A stretch of 64,000 nucleotides of DNA. It comes from Pseudoduganella plicata (GTDB lineage Bacteria > Pseudomonadota > Gammaproteobacteria > Burkholderiales > Burkholderiaceae_D). The position numbers and the translations under genes were made by a program. Below, piece after piece: positions 50,706-59,035 of the stretch. Under the pieces are notes generated by a model, which was given only the letters and a program-made list of their open reading frames with translations, made no database searches and had not been told where the DNA came from. The DNA lies in contig NZ_CP038026.1 in assembly GCF_004421005.1 (NCBI RefSeq), positions 4,216,001 to 4,280,000 on the forward strand, given 5' to 3'. Positions within the stretch are counted from its first letter, which is position 1. Each line of letters starts with the position of its first letter.

Positions 50706-52520
50706 TTGAAAAACGCATTTGCCATTGTAACCCTGTCGGCCCTGGTGTCCGCTTGTGCTGTTGCGCCACAAAAACAGACACCCGGGGAACCGGGGCAGCC
50801 GGCCTCGTCCGGACTGCCCCCGGTGACCGAGGTAATGGCCGCAGCTGCCGTGGCCGAAGCCGCCAAGCCGGACGAAAAACTGCCGGCCGTCCCGCTGACG
50901 AGCGACCTGTTCTACAAGCTGACGAAGGCCGAGCTGGATTTCAGGAACGGCCAATGGCAGAGCGCGTATGTCAGCATGATGGTGCTGGCCCAGCAGACGC
51001 GCGATCCGCGCCTGGCGCGCCGCTCGGCCGAGATGGCGCTGGCGGCGAAGCAGGGCAGCGAGGCGCTGGCGGCAATCCGCCTGTGGCGCGAGCTGGCACC
51101 CGATTCCGACGAGGCGGTGCAGTATTTCCTGGGCTTTTCCGTGCTGGGCGACGACCTGGCGGAATCCGAACAGGTGTTCGCGCAGCGCCTGCAAAAGGCG
51201 CCGGCGCACGCACGGGGCCTCGTCATGTTCCAGATGCAGCAATACCTGCTGCGCGCGAAAGATAAGGCGGCCGCGTTCGCGCTGCTCGAGCGCGTGCTGG
51301 CGCCGTATGGCGACACGATGGAGAGCCACCTGGTGCTGGCGCAAGGCGCGCTGGCGGCGGACGACAAGGAACGCTCGCTGCGCGAAGCGCGCCGTGCGCT
51401 GGAGCTGAAGCCGGACTCCGAGCTGGCCGTGCTGACGATGGCGCAGGTGCTGGGCGACGTCGACGCCGTAGGCCAGCTGTTTGGCGGCTTCCTGGCGAAA
51501 AATCCGGATGCGCGCGAAGTGCGGGCAGCCTACGCCCGCCTGCTGGTCGAGCAGAAGCGCTACGACAAGGCGCGCGCCCAGTTCGAAGCGATCCTGAAGG
51601 AGCAGCCGGACAACCCGGCCACCTTGTACGCCCTGGGCATCATCTCTGTGCAAGCCAACGATCCGAAGGCGGCCGAACAGTACCTGCGCCGCCATGTGGA
51701 ACTGGTGCAGAAGGCCGGGGAGGGCGAGCAGGAGGGGGCACAGGAGGGCGACGCATCGAAGGGTGTCATGCTGCTGTCGCAGATCGCCGAGGAGCGGGGC
51801 GACCTCGATGGCGCCATCGCATGGCTCGACAAGATCGACAGTGTCGACCCGCGCATGATCCTGACGGCGCGCCTGAAGCGCGCGCATCTGACGTCGAAAA
51901 AAGGCGACCTGGCAGGGGCCCTGAAACTGCTGCGCGACATCGCCGCCGTCGATCCGGCCGAGCAGGCCGAGGTAACGCAGACGGAAGGCCAGCTGCTGCG
52001 CGACGCCGGCCGCGGCGCCGAGGCCTATGCGCTGCTGGCCGACGCCGTCAAGAAGTTCCCCGACAGCCCGGACCTGCTGTACGACTTCGCGCTGGCCGCG
52101 GAAAAGCAGGGCAAGCCGGACGAGATGGAAGCGGCGCTGCGCAAGGTCATGGAAGCGGTGCCGGACAACCACCACGCCTACAATGCGCTGGGCTATTCGC
52201 TGGCCGAACGGGGCGTGCGCCTGGACGAGGCGTTCACGCTGATCGAGAAGGCACTGTCGATGGCGCCGGGCGATCCGTACATCATGGACAGCATGGGCTG
52301 GGTGCAGTTCCGCATGGGCCGCCTGAAGGACGCGGAACAGACGTTGCGCCGTGCCTACGCGCTGCGCAACGACGCGGAAATCGCCGTGCACCTGGGCGAA
52401 GTGCTGTGGCAGCAGGGCCAGCGCGCCGAGGCGCAGAAGCTGTGGCGCGAGGCCCGCGCCAAGGACCCGAAAAGCGACGCGCTGCGCGACACGCTGGCGC
52501 GCCTGAACACCAGTCTATAA
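50706..52520 (+). CDS. TPR-repeat lipoprotein
   Basis: The protein is 604 aa from TTG 50706 (AGGA at 50695-50698), giving a lipoprotein signal MKNAFAIVTLSALVSAC with Cys17. The rest is built of tetratricopeptide repeats, clearest at the C-terminus (HHAYNALGYSLAERGVRLDE, DPYIMDSMGWVQFRMGRLKD, AEIAVHLGEVLWQQGQRAEA). It probably acts as a periplasmic or outer-membrane scaffold. It is followed by lolB after 7 bp, and this pair is conserved upstream of ispE in betaproteobacteria. No specific function is assigned. Confidence 0.88.
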   Translation: MKNAFAIVTLSALVSACAVAPQKQTPGEPGQPASSGLPPVTEVMAAAAVAEAAKPDEKLPAVPLTSDLFYKLTKAELDFRNGQWQSAYVSMMVLAQQTRDPRLARRSAEMALAAKQGSEALAAIRLWRELAPDSDEAVQYFLGFSVLGDDLAESEQVFAQRLQKAPAHARGLVMFQMQQYLLRAKDKAAAFALLERVLAPYGDTMESHLVLAQGALAADDKERSLREARRALELKPDSELAVLTMAQVLGDVDAVGQLFGGFLAKNPDAREVRAAYARLLVEQKRYDKARAQFEAILKEQPDNPATLYALGIISVQANDPKAAEQYLRRHVELVQKAGEGEQEGAQEGDASKGVMLLSQIAEERGDLDGAIAWLDKIDSVDPRMILTARLKRAHLTSKKGDLAGALKLLRDIAAVDPAEQAEVTQTEGQLLRDAGRGAEAYALLADAVKKFPDSPDLLYDFALAAEKQGKPDEMEAALRKVMEAVPDNHHAYNALGYSLAERGVRLDEAFTLIEKALSMAPGDPYIMDSMGWVQFRMGRLKDAEQTLRRAYALRNDAEIAVHLGEVLWQQGQRAEAQKLWREARAKDPKSDALRDTLARLNTSL

Positions 52521-52527
52521 GGACCGC

Positions 52528-53136
52528 ATGAAGCAACGCATCACTCCCCTCATCGTCTGCGCGGCCGCGCTGCTGGCCGGCTGCGCCACGACACCCTCCA
52601 CGCCGCTGTCCACCGCCGGCGTCGCGCCTTACCGTGAGACCGTGGCACTGGACGGCAGCCTGGCCGTCAACTACGTCAAGGAAGGCAAGCGCGAGTCGCT
52701 GTCCGGCAAATTCTCGTGGCGCCAGCAGGGACCGCGTACGGATGTGACGTTGTCGTCGCCGCTGGGCCAGCAGATTGCCGCCATTACCGTCACGCCGGGC
52801 CAGGCCACCTACTCGGAAGGCAACAAGCCGCCGCGCAGCGCGCCCGATATCGACACGCTGTCGGCGCAGACGCTGGGCTGGCCGCTGCCGGTCTCCGGGC
52901 TGCGCGACTGGCTGCAGGGCTACGCCAGCGCGTCGAACGGCCAGCGCTTCGCCGCCAGCCCCGCCAGCAGCACGGTGACGACGAAGGACGGCTGGAACCT
53001 CGACTTCGCCGCCTGGCAGGACGGCAGCACCCCGCCGAAACCGCGCCGCATCGTCGCGCGCCGCGGTCCTGGCGGCGACATCGAGGAGATCGAGATCAGG
53101 ATCGCCATCCAGCCCGAGGCGTCGAGCGTGCAATGA
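52528..53136 (+). CDS. lolB: outer-membrane lipoprotein receptor LolB
   Basis: LolB is 202 aa, a lipoprotein with signal ending ALLAGC (Cys18). It takes lipoproteins from LolA and inserts them into the outer membrane. The conserved features are RESLSGKFSWRQQGPRTDVT, SSPLGQQIAAITVTPGQATY and WPLPVSGLRDWLQG. The stop overlaps the ispE start (ATGA at 53133). Confidence 0.92.
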   Translation: MKQRITPLIVCAAALLAGCATTPSTPLSTAGVAPYRETVALDGSLAVNYVKEGKRESLSGKFSWRQQGPRTDVTLSSPLGQQIAAITVTPGQATYSEGNKPPRSAPDIDTLSAQTLGWPLPVSGLRDWLQGYASASNGQRFAASPASSTVTTKDGWNLDFAAWQDGSTPPKPRRIVARRGPGGDIEEIEIRIAIQPEASSVQ

Positions 53137-54023
53137 GGGCATTGAACAACTGCCCGGCCCCGGCCAAACTGAATCTGTTCCTGCACGTGACGGGGCGCCG
53201 GCCCGATGGCTATCACCTGCTGCAGACCGTGTTCCAGCTGATCGACCGCGGCGACGTGCTGCACTTTACGCTGCGCGAGGATGACGCCATCCGGCGCGTG
53301 ACGGACGTGCCGGGCGTGCCGGAACAGGACGACCTGATCGTGCGCGCGGCGCGGCTGCTGCAGGCCGAAGTCGTGCGCCGCACGGGCCGTGCGCCCGCCG
53401 GCGTCGATATCGCCATCGACAAAATCCTGCCGATGGGCGGCGGGCTGGGTGGCGGCTCGTCCGACGCGGCCACCACGTTGATGGCGTTGAACGCGCTGTG
53501 GCAGTCAGGGTTGTCGCGCCAGGAACTGATGGATATCGGCTTGCCGCTGGGTGCCGACATCCCGTTCTTCATCTTCGGCCGCACCGCGTTTGCCGAAGGT
53601 GTAGGGGAGGCGCTACGCGAGGTCGACGCGCCCGACTGCTGGTATGTTGTCATCGAACCGGGCGTGTCGGTGCCCACCGCCAAGATTTTTACGTCAGAAC
53701 ATTTGACAAGGAACACGCCGCTCGTCATAATGTCGGACTTTTCCAGCCACTACGCAAATCGAAGCGACTTGCGGGGTTTTGGAAGGAACGATTTGCAACA
53801 AGTGGCCACCCGCTTGTTCCCGCCGGTAGCAGAGGCGGTAGAATGGCTGGGGGCGTACGGCGATGCCAGGATGACTGGCTCCGGAGCTTGTGTGTTCTGC
53901 GCGTTTGACGGCGAGGACGAGGCGGATGCGGTGCTTGCGAAAGTGCCCGCTGCCTGGACTGGCTGGAAGGCGAAAGCGCTGGCACATCATCCGCTGGACG
54001 CTGTACCGGGGTTCGGTAAATGA
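53133..54023 (+). CDS. ispE: 4-diphosphocytidyl-2-C-methyl-D-erythritol kinase
   Basis: IspE is 296 aa, a GHMP kinase of the MEP isoprenoid pathway. Motifs are CPAPAKLNLFLHVTGRRPDG, KILPMGGGLGGGSSDAATTL (ATP loop), LGADIPFFIFGRTAFAEGVG and the C-terminal ARMTGSGACVFCAFDG. The start at 53133 overlaps the lolB stop; an in-frame extension upstream is the lolB shadow. The order lolB - ispE - tRNA-Gln - prs - rplY - pth is typical of Burkholderiales. Confidence 0.95.
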   Translation: MRALNNCPAPAKLNLFLHVTGRRPDGYHLLQTVFQLIDRGDVLHFTLREDDAIRRVTDVPGVPEQDDLIVRAARLLQAEVVRRTGRAPAGVDIAIDKILPMGGGLGGGSSDAATTLMALNALWQSGLSRQELMDIGLPLGADIPFFIFGRTAFAEGVGEALREVDAPDCWYVVIEPGVSVPTAKIFTSEHLTRNTPLVIMSDFSSHYANRSDLRGFGRNDLQQVATRLFPPVAEAVEWLGAYGDARMTGSGACVFCAFDGEDEADAVLAKVPAAWTGWKAKALAHHPLDAVPGFGK

Positions 54024-54058
54024 ACTTCGGCACTGAAAGTTGTGAAGCGTAAAAAGAT

Positions 54059-54087
54059 TTGGCTTTACGTTGGAGATGCAGTATAAT
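54059..54087 (+). promoter_or_regulatory. promoter of tRNA-Gln (and possibly prs)
   Basis: TTGGCT (54059-54064), 17-bp spacer, perfect TATAAT (54082-54087). Predicted transcription start is near 54094, 28 bp before the tRNA. Confidence 0.65.
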
Positions 54088-54121
54088 GCTCGCCATCTGA
54101 CGGAAAGTAGTCAGTCAGAGT

Positions 54122-54198
54122 AGGGGAATCGCCAAGCTGGTTAAGGCACCGGATTTTGATTCCGGCATACCAAGGTTCGAATCCTTGTTCCCCTGCCA
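54122..54198 (+). tRNA. tRNA-Gln (anticodon TTG)
   Basis: The 77-nt gene has an encoded CCA. The acceptor stem is AGGGGAA (54122-54128) with TTCCCCT (54188-54194), then discriminator G and CCA. The anticodon arm is CCGGA-TTTTGAT-TCCGG, with anticodon TTG reading CAA (Gln). The T arm is CAAGG-TTCGAAT-CCTTG. The D arm has AGCTGGTTAAGGC. It is preceded by a good promoter and followed by a terminator before prs. Confidence 0.97.
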
Positions 54199-54252
54199 CC
54201 TTTTCTCTGGTATGTCGATGCGCAGGCGTCCAGCCAGAGTAAAACAAAAAAT

Positions 54253-54277
54253 GCCCCTGCCGAGCTGGGGCTTTTTT
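54253..54277 (+). terminator. terminator between tRNA-Gln and prs
   Basis: GCCCC (54253-54257) pairs with GGGGC (54267-54271) around a 9-nt loop, with flanking A6 and T6 (54272-54277) extending the stem and giving a U tract. Confidence 0.8.
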
Positions 54278-54342
54278 ATTCCGTTTTTATGCTGGATTCG
54301 TTCCGGTGTATTCAAGTCAATGCTTACCTTCCTGGGACATCC

Positions 54343-55293
54343 ATGGCTTACGAAAACCTGATGGTTTTTACCGGCAACGCTAATCCTGCGTTGGCAGAAG
54401 GCGTCGCAAAAAATCTCGGCATCCCCCTTGGCAAAGCAGTCGTTTCGAAGTTCTCGGACGGCGAAGTCATGGTCGAAATCAACGAGAACGTCCGCGGTAA
54501 AGACGTCTTCGTGCTGCAATCGACCTGCGCGCCTACCAACGACAGCCTGATGGAACTGATCCTGATGGTCGATGCACTGAAACGCGCATCCGCCGGTCGT
54601 ATCACCGCCGCCATTCCTTACTTTGGTTACGCCCGCCAGGATCGCCGTCCGCGTTCCGCCCGCGTCGCCATCTCGGCAAAAGTCGTCGCCAACATGCTGG
54701 AAAAAGCCGGCGTCGAGCGCGTCCTGATCATGGACCTGCACGCCGACCAGATCCAGGGCTTCTTCGATATCCCTGTCGACAATATCTACGCGTCGCCGAT
54801 CCTGCTGGGCGACCTGCAGAAAAAGGATTACCAGGACCTGCTGGTCGTGTCGCCGGACGTCGGCGGCGTCGTCCGCGCCCGCGCCCTGGCAAAGCGCCTG
54901 GGCTGCGACCTGGCGATCATCGACAAGCGCCGTCCGAAAGCCAATGTTTCCGAAGTGATGAACATCATCGGCGACGTCGAAGGCCGCAACTGCGTCATCA
55001 TGGACGATATGGTCGACACGGCCGGCACGCTGGTCAAGGCGGCCGAAGTCCTGAAGGAACGCGGCGCCAAGAAAGTCATCGCTTACTGCACGCACCCTGT
55101 GCTGTCCGGCCCCGCGATCGACCGCATCAACAACTCGTCGCTGGACGAACTGGTGGTGACGGATACGATTCCGCTGTCCGAAGCGGGTAAAGCCTGCAGC
55201 AAGATCCGTCAACTGACCTGCGCACCGCTGCTGGCAGAGACGTTCAAGCGCATCATCAAGGGCGATTCCGTGATCTCCCTGTTCGTCGACTAA
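54343..55293 (+). CDS. prs: ribose-phosphate pyrophosphokinase
   Basis: Prs is 316 aa from ATG 54343 (MAYENLMVFTGNANPALAEG). It makes PRPP from ribose-5-phosphate and ATP. The ATP site is in YARQDRRPRSARVAIS. The metal-binding VLIMDLHADQIQGFFDI and the PRPP loop CVIMDDMVDTAGTLVKAA are intact. An upstream in-frame ATG at 54289 lies directly behind the tRNA terminator and would add a non-conserved extension. It is followed by two hairpins before rplY. Confidence 0.97.
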   Translation: MAYENLMVFTGNANPALAEGVAKNLGIPLGKAVVSKFSDGEVMVEINENVRGKDVFVLQSTCAPTNDSLMELILMVDALKRASAGRITAAIPYFGYARQDRRPRSARVAISAKVVANMLEKAGVERVLIMDLHADQIQGFFDIPVDNIYASPILLGDLQKKDYQDLLVVSPDVGGVVRARALAKRLGCDLAIIDKRRPKANVSEVMNIIGDVEGRNCVIMDDMVDTAGTLVKAAEVLKERGAKKVIAYCTHPVLSGPAIDRINNSSLDELVVTDTIPLSEAGKACSKIRQLTCAPLLAETFKRIIKGDSVISLFVD

Positions 55294-55317
55294 AGACGGA
55301 CGAATCTCGGCATTTCA

Positions 55318-55360
55318 GGCGGCGCGCCGGTTTTTCGACCGGCGCGCCGCCAGTGTTTTA
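55318..55360 (+). terminator. strong hairpin after prs
   Basis: A perfect 14-bp GC-rich stem (GGCGGCGCGCCGGT 55318-55331 / ACCGGCGCGCCGCC 55338-55351) with loop TTTTCG. The tail is AGTGTTTTAT, a weak U tract, so it may be a terminator or a 3'-end stabiliser. Confidence 0.6.
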
Positions 55361-55361
55361 T

Positions 55362-55397
55362 CCGGCGGCGTGCAGTTAATCTATCGTGCGCCGCCGG
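55362..55397 (+). promoter_or_regulatory. second hairpin, in the rplY upstream region
   Basis: CCGGCGGCG (55362-55370) pairs exactly with CGCCGCCGG (55389-55397), and three further pairs including two G-U extend it inward. It ends 71 bp before the rplY start and could be a leader structure. Confidence 0.4.
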
Positions 55398-55468
55398 TTT
55401 CGAAGCCATCCTGGTCGCGGGAGGCTTTATAACCGTGGGCGCAAGCCCCGACTCTATTGGAGTATCAA

Positions 55469-56065
55469 ATGAAAGTTGTTGCATTCAAACGCGAACTGCA
55501 GGGCACGGGTGCGAGCCGCCGCCTGCGTATTTCCGGCCAAACCCCTGGCATCATCTACGGCGGCACCGAAGCCCCTGTGACGATCGCCCTGGACCACAAC
55601 GCGCTGTACCACGCGCTGAAAAAAGAAGCGTTCCACGGCTCCGTGCTGGATCTGGAACTGGACGGCAAAGTACAGAAAGTGCTGCTGCGCGACTTCCAGA
55701 TGCACGCATACAAGCAACTGGTCCTGCACGCTGATTTCCAGCGCGTCGATGCCAACCAGCCAGTCCACGTCAAAGTGGCGCTGCACTTCGAAAACGCCGA
55801 CGTTTCCCCAGCAGTGAAACTGCACGGCGCGACGATCAGCCACGTGGCCAACGAAATCGAAATCTCGTGCCTGCCATCGGCACTGCCAGAGTTCATCGCC
55901 GTTGACCTGTCGAACATGGACGTCGGCACCTCGCTGCACATCAACGACCTGAAACTGCCGGAAGGCGTGACGGCTGTTACGCACGGCAACAACCTGACGA
56001 TCGCTACCGCTTCGGTACCGGCCGGCCAGGTGTCCGCCGACGCGGCTGCCGAAGAGAAGAAGTAA
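55469..56065 (+). CDS. rplY: 50S ribosomal protein L25/general stress protein Ctc (bL25)
   Basis: L25 is 198 aa, the long Ctc form: an L25 domain at about 5-90 (MKVVAFKRELQGTGASRRLR, TPGIIYGGTEAPVTIALDHN) and a C-terminal TL5-like beta domain ending in AAAEEKK. It binds 5S rRNA. ATG 55469 is preferred over 55457 because GGAG at 55459-55462 precedes it at normal spacing. It is followed by a perfect terminator. Confidence 0.95.
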   Translation: MKVVAFKRELQGTGASRRLRISGQTPGIIYGGTEAPVTIALDHNALYHALKKEAFHGSVLDLELDGKVQKVLLRDFQMHAYKQLVLHADFQRVDANQPVHVKVALHFENADVSPAVKLHGATISHVANEIEISCLPSALPEFIAVDLSNMDVGTSLHINDLKLPEGVTAVTHGNNLTIATASVPAGQVSADAAAEEKK

Positions 56066-56097
56066 TATAGCCAGCTGCGGCAACGCGGTTTGCAATG

Positions 56098-56125
56098 AAA
56101 ACCCTGCTGCGGCAGGGTTTTTTTT
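56098..56125 (+). terminator. intrinsic terminator after rplY
   Basis: AAAACCCTGC (56098-56107), loop TGCG, GCAGGGTTTT (56112-56121), then Ts to 56125 (eight Ts from 56118). A textbook terminator. Confidence 0.93.
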
Positions 56126-56148
56126 GTCTGTTCCATTCGGAGGTGTCC

Positions 56149-56583
56149 ATGATGATCGACTGGCAGCATTTCACACTCTGGACGTCGCTGGCCGGCGGCC
56201 TGCTGATCGGCGCCGCCGCCGCGATGCTGATCCTGCTGAACGGCCGCATCGCGGGTATCAGCGGCATCGTCGGCGGCCTGCTGCGCGCGCCGCGGGCGGA
56301 CCGGCGCTGGCGCCTTGCCTTCCTGGCCGGCCTGTTGCTGGCCGCGCCATTGTGGCGCGGCGTCACGGCGCTGCCGCCCGTGCATCCGGTTGCAGGTGGC
56401 GCTACGCTGGTGCTGGCAGGGTTGCTGGTGGGCTTCGGCACGCGCCTGGGTGCCGGCTGCACGAGCGGCCACGGCGTGTGCGGCCTGTCGCGGCTGTCGC
56501 CACGCTCGCTGGCCGCCACCGTGACATTCATGCTGGCCGGCGCGCTGACGGTATTCGTGCTGCGCCACCTGGCCGGAGGCTGA
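56149..56583 (+). CDS. YeeE/YedE family transporter, first half
   Basis: The protein is 144 aa from ATG 56149 (or 56152, both behind GGAGG). It has four hydrophobic segments and the family signature GTRLGAGCTSGHGVCGLSRL, the cysteine motif found in the thiosulfate transporter TsuA. It is thus probably one half of a sulfur-compound (thiosulfate-like) importer in the inner membrane. The second half follows 1 bp later, and the two together equal one full-length TsuA. Confidence 0.85.
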   Translation: MMIDWQHFTLWTSLAGGLLIGAAAAMLILLNGRIAGISGIVGGLLRAPRADRRWRLAFLAGLLLAAPLWRGVTALPPVHPVAGGATLVLAGLLVGFGTRLGAGCTSGHGVCGLSRLSPRSLAATVTFMLAGALTVFVLRHLAGG

Positions 56584-56584
56584 T

Positions 56585-57004
56585 ATGCGGAACCTGTTCG
56601 CGCTGCTGGCCGGCCTGCTGTTCGGCACCGGCCTGATCCTGTCGGGCATGACCGATCCCGCCAAGGTCACGGCTTTCCTCGACGTGGCCGGCAACTGGGA
56701 CCCGTCACTGGCGCTGGTCATGGGCGGCGCGCTGCTGGTAGCGCTGCCCGCCTTCCACGTCGCGCGCCGGCGCGGCGCCACGATCGACGGGGAACCGCTG
56801 CAACTGCCGACGGCGCGCCGGCTCGACCGGCCACTGATCGTCGGCAGCATCCTGTTCGGTGCCGGATGGGGCCTGGCGGGATACTGTCCCGGCCCCGCTC
56901 TGGCTTCACTGACGAGACCGGAAGGCGCGCCATGGCTGTTCGTCCTGGCGATGCTGGCCGGGATGGTCCTGTACGAGGCGCGGCAATGGTGGCACGGGCG
57001 GTGA
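56585..57004 (+). CDS. YeeE/YedE family transporter, second half
   Basis: The protein is 139 aa. It starts MRNLFALLAGLLFGTGLILS with GMTDPAKVTAFLDVAGNWDP and the second conserved Cys motif GAGWGLAGYCPGPALASL. It has four membrane segments. It almost abuts the first half and must act with it. The DUF6691/YeeE pair is common in proteobacteria and often linked to sulfide or thiosulfate handling. No sulfur dioxygenase or regulator gene is adjacent here. Confidence 0.85.
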   Translation: MRNLFALLAGLLFGTGLILSGMTDPAKVTAFLDVAGNWDPSLALVMGGALLVALPAFHVARRRGATIDGEPLQLPTARRLDRPLIVGSILFGAGWGLAGYCPGPALASLTRPEGAPWLFVLAMLAGMVLYEARQWWHGR

Positions 57005-57044
57005 AACTCCGCGATAATCGCGTTTTTTCCTGCAAGCGCGCACC

Positions 57045-57629
57045 ATGCCTATCCGCCTGATCGTCGGCCTCGGTAACCCCGGCCCCGAATACGAACAAAC
57101 CCGCCACAACGCCGGCTTCTGGCTGGTCGACAATCTCGCGCGCGGCCTGCCGTCCACCTTCCTGCAGCGCGAAAGCCGCTTCAATGCGCTGGCGGCAAAA
57201 ACGTCGATCGCCGGCCAGGAAGTCTGGCTGCTGGAGCCGCAAACGTATATGAACCGCTCCGGCCAGTCCGTCGGCGGCCTGGCGCGCTTCTTTAAAATTA
57301 ATGCGGACGAGATCCTTGTCGTGCACGACGAACTCGATATGCTGCCCGGCGTGGCAAAGATGAAAAAAGGCGGCTCGTCGGGCGGCCACAATGGCCTGAA
57401 GGACATCACGGCCGCCCTGGGCACGCAGGACTACTGGCGCCTGCGCATCGGCATCGGCCACCCGCGCACGCTGAATCTGACGCAGAACGTGGCCGACTTC
57501 GTCCTGCACCGCCCGCGCCGCGAAGAGCAGCTGCTGATCGATGAAGCGATCGAAAAGAGCTTGAAGATCATTCCGCTGGCGGTGACGGGCAAGACGGCCG
57601 AGGCGATGACGGCGCTGCATACCGCCTGA
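57045..57629 (+). CDS. pth: peptidyl-tRNA hydrolase
   Basis: Pth is 194 aa. It frees tRNA from prematurely dropped peptidyl-tRNA. The active-site residues lie in RLIVGLGNPGPEYEQTRHNA (Asn10-type, His20-type), TYMNRSGQSV and VVHDELDMLPGVAKMKKGGS, with GGHNGLKDI. It is in the usual rplY - pth - ychF order. Confidence 0.97.
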   Translation: MPIRLIVGLGNPGPEYEQTRHNAGFWLVDNLARGLPSTFLQRESRFNALAAKTSIAGQEVWLLEPQTYMNRSGQSVGGLARFFKINADEILVVHDELDMLPGVAKMKKGGSSGGHNGLKDITAALGTQDYWRLRIGIGHPRTLNLTQNVADFVLHRPRREEQLLIDEAIEKSLKIIPLAVTGKTAEAMTALHTA

Positions 57630-57698
57630 GCCAGCGAACACAGACAATTTTGCCGCCTGCCCGGGCCACAGTTCCGGATATGCGACCCCGTCGGGCGC

Positions 57699-57704
57699 TA
57701 TAAT
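57699..57704 (+). promoter_or_regulatory. -10 element upstream of ychF
   Basis: A perfect TATAAT lies 92 bp before the ychF start. No -35 hexamer with 16-18 bp spacing is evident, so the promoter call is partial. Confidence 0.4.
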
Positions 57705-57795
57705 GCGCAATTCCCCGGCCCCAGCGTATTGATCAGCGCAGCACTTCCCGCGCGATGGCGCCCGGCGGCGGCATTCACATTTAACAAGGAATTCC

Positions 57796-58887
57796 ATGAG
57801 TCTCAAATGCGGCATCGTCGGCCTGCCCAACGTCGGCAAGTCCACCCTTTTCAATGCGCTGACGAAGGCCGGCATCCCGGCCGAGAACTATCCGTTCTGC
57901 ACGATCGAACCGAACGTTGGCGTCGTCGAGGTGCCCGATCCGCGCCTGAAGCAGCTGGCGGAGATCGTCAAGCCTGAGCGCATCGTCAACGCCATCGTCG
58001 AATTCGTCGACATCGCCGGCCTGGTCGCCGGTGCGTCGCAGGGCGAAGGCCTGGGCAACCAGTTCCTGGCGCACATCCGTGAGACGGACGCCATCGTCAA
58101 CGTGGTGCGCTGCTTCGAAGATGAAAACGTCATCCACGTGGCCGGCAAGGTCAGCCCGCTGGACGACATCGCCGTGATCCAGACCGAACTGGCGCTGGCC
58201 GACATGGGCACCGTCGAGAAGGCGATTCACCGCGAGAACAAGAAAGCCCGCTCCGGCGACAAGGATGCGGCCAAGCTGGTCGCCCTGCTGGAACGCATCA
58301 TGCCAGCACTGAACGACGCCACGCCCGTGCGCGCGCTGGGCCTGACCGAAGACGAAATGGCCATCATCAAGCCGCTGTGCCTCATCACGGCCAAGCCGGC
58401 GATGTACGTGGCCAACGTTTCCGACAGCGGCTTCACCAACAATCCGCTGCTGGACCAGCTGACGGAATACGCGAAGTCGCAGAACGCGCCGATCGTCGCC
58501 ATCTGCGCGGCCATCGAAGCGGAAATCGCCGACCTGGAAGACGAAGACAAGCAAGCCTTCCTGGCCGACATGGGCATGGACGAGCCGGGCCTGGACCGCC
58601 TGATCCGCGCCGGCTTCAAACTGCTGGGCCTGCAGACGTACTTCACGGCCGGCGTCAAGGAAGTACGCGCGTGGACGATCCACGTGGGCGACACGGCACC
58701 GCAAGCAGCAGGCGTCATCCACACCGACTTCGAGCGCGGCTTCATCCGCGCCCAGACCATTGCCTTTGACGACTTCATCGCCTACAAGGGCGAAGCGGGC
58801 GCAAAGGAAGCGGGCAAGATGCGCGCCGAGGGCAAGGAATACGTCGTCAAGGATGGCGATGTGCTGAACTTCCTGTTCAACGTTTAA
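57796..58887 (+). CDS. ychF: redox-regulated ATPase YchF
   Basis: YchF is 363 aa, an Obg-family P-loop ATPase that binds ribosomes. G1 is CGIVGLPNVGKSTLFNALTK, G3 is EFVDIAGLVAGASQGEGLGN, and the nucleotide-specificity position reads YVANVSDSGF in place of NKxD, as in YchF. The C-terminal TGS domain contains YFTAGVKEVRAWTIHVGDTA and FERGFIRAQTIAFDDFI. An AAGGAATTCC site precedes the ATG. A terminator follows. Confidence 0.97.
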   Translation: MSLKCGIVGLPNVGKSTLFNALTKAGIPAENYPFCTIEPNVGVVEVPDPRLKQLAEIVKPERIVNAIVEFVDIAGLVAGASQGEGLGNQFLAHIRETDAIVNVVRCFEDENVIHVAGKVSPLDDIAVIQTELALADMGTVEKAIHRENKKARSGDKDAAKLVALLERIMPALNDATPVRALGLTEDEMAIIKPLCLITAKPAMYVANVSDSGFTNNPLLDQLTEYAKSQNAPIVAICAAIEAEIADLEDEDKQAFLADMGMDEPGLDRLIRAGFKLLGLQTYFTAGVKEVRAWTIHVGDTAPQAAGVIHTDFERGFIRAQTIAFDDFIAYKGEAGAKEAGKMRAEGKEYVVKDGDVLNFLFNV

Positions 58888-58927
58888 ACCATGCATGCGG
58901 GATCGCTCCATCCCGCCAGCTCAAAGA

Positions 58928-58957
58928 AGCCCCGGCGTCCATGATGCCGGGGCTTTT
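58928..58957 (+). terminator. intrinsic terminator after ychF
   Basis: AGCCCCGGC (58928-58936) pairs with GCCGGGGCT (58946-58954) over 9 bp, loop GTCCATGAT, tail TTTT. Confidence 0.85.
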
Positions 58958-59035
58958 GCATTGGGCTTCCTATCCGAGCCTGTTTCGCGCGCTAAAAAAA
59001 TGCTAATGTGAACGTCTTTCGACAGGGAGAGAAAT

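Noticed and set aside
49731..52391. Minus-strand 886-codon frame ending in MutM
   Set aside because: Only the last 277 residues are MutM; the upstream part is antisense to the TPR lipoprotein gene.
52716..53132. N-terminal extension of ispE
   Set aside because: It is a shadow of lolB; IspE starts at 53133, overlapping the lolB stop.
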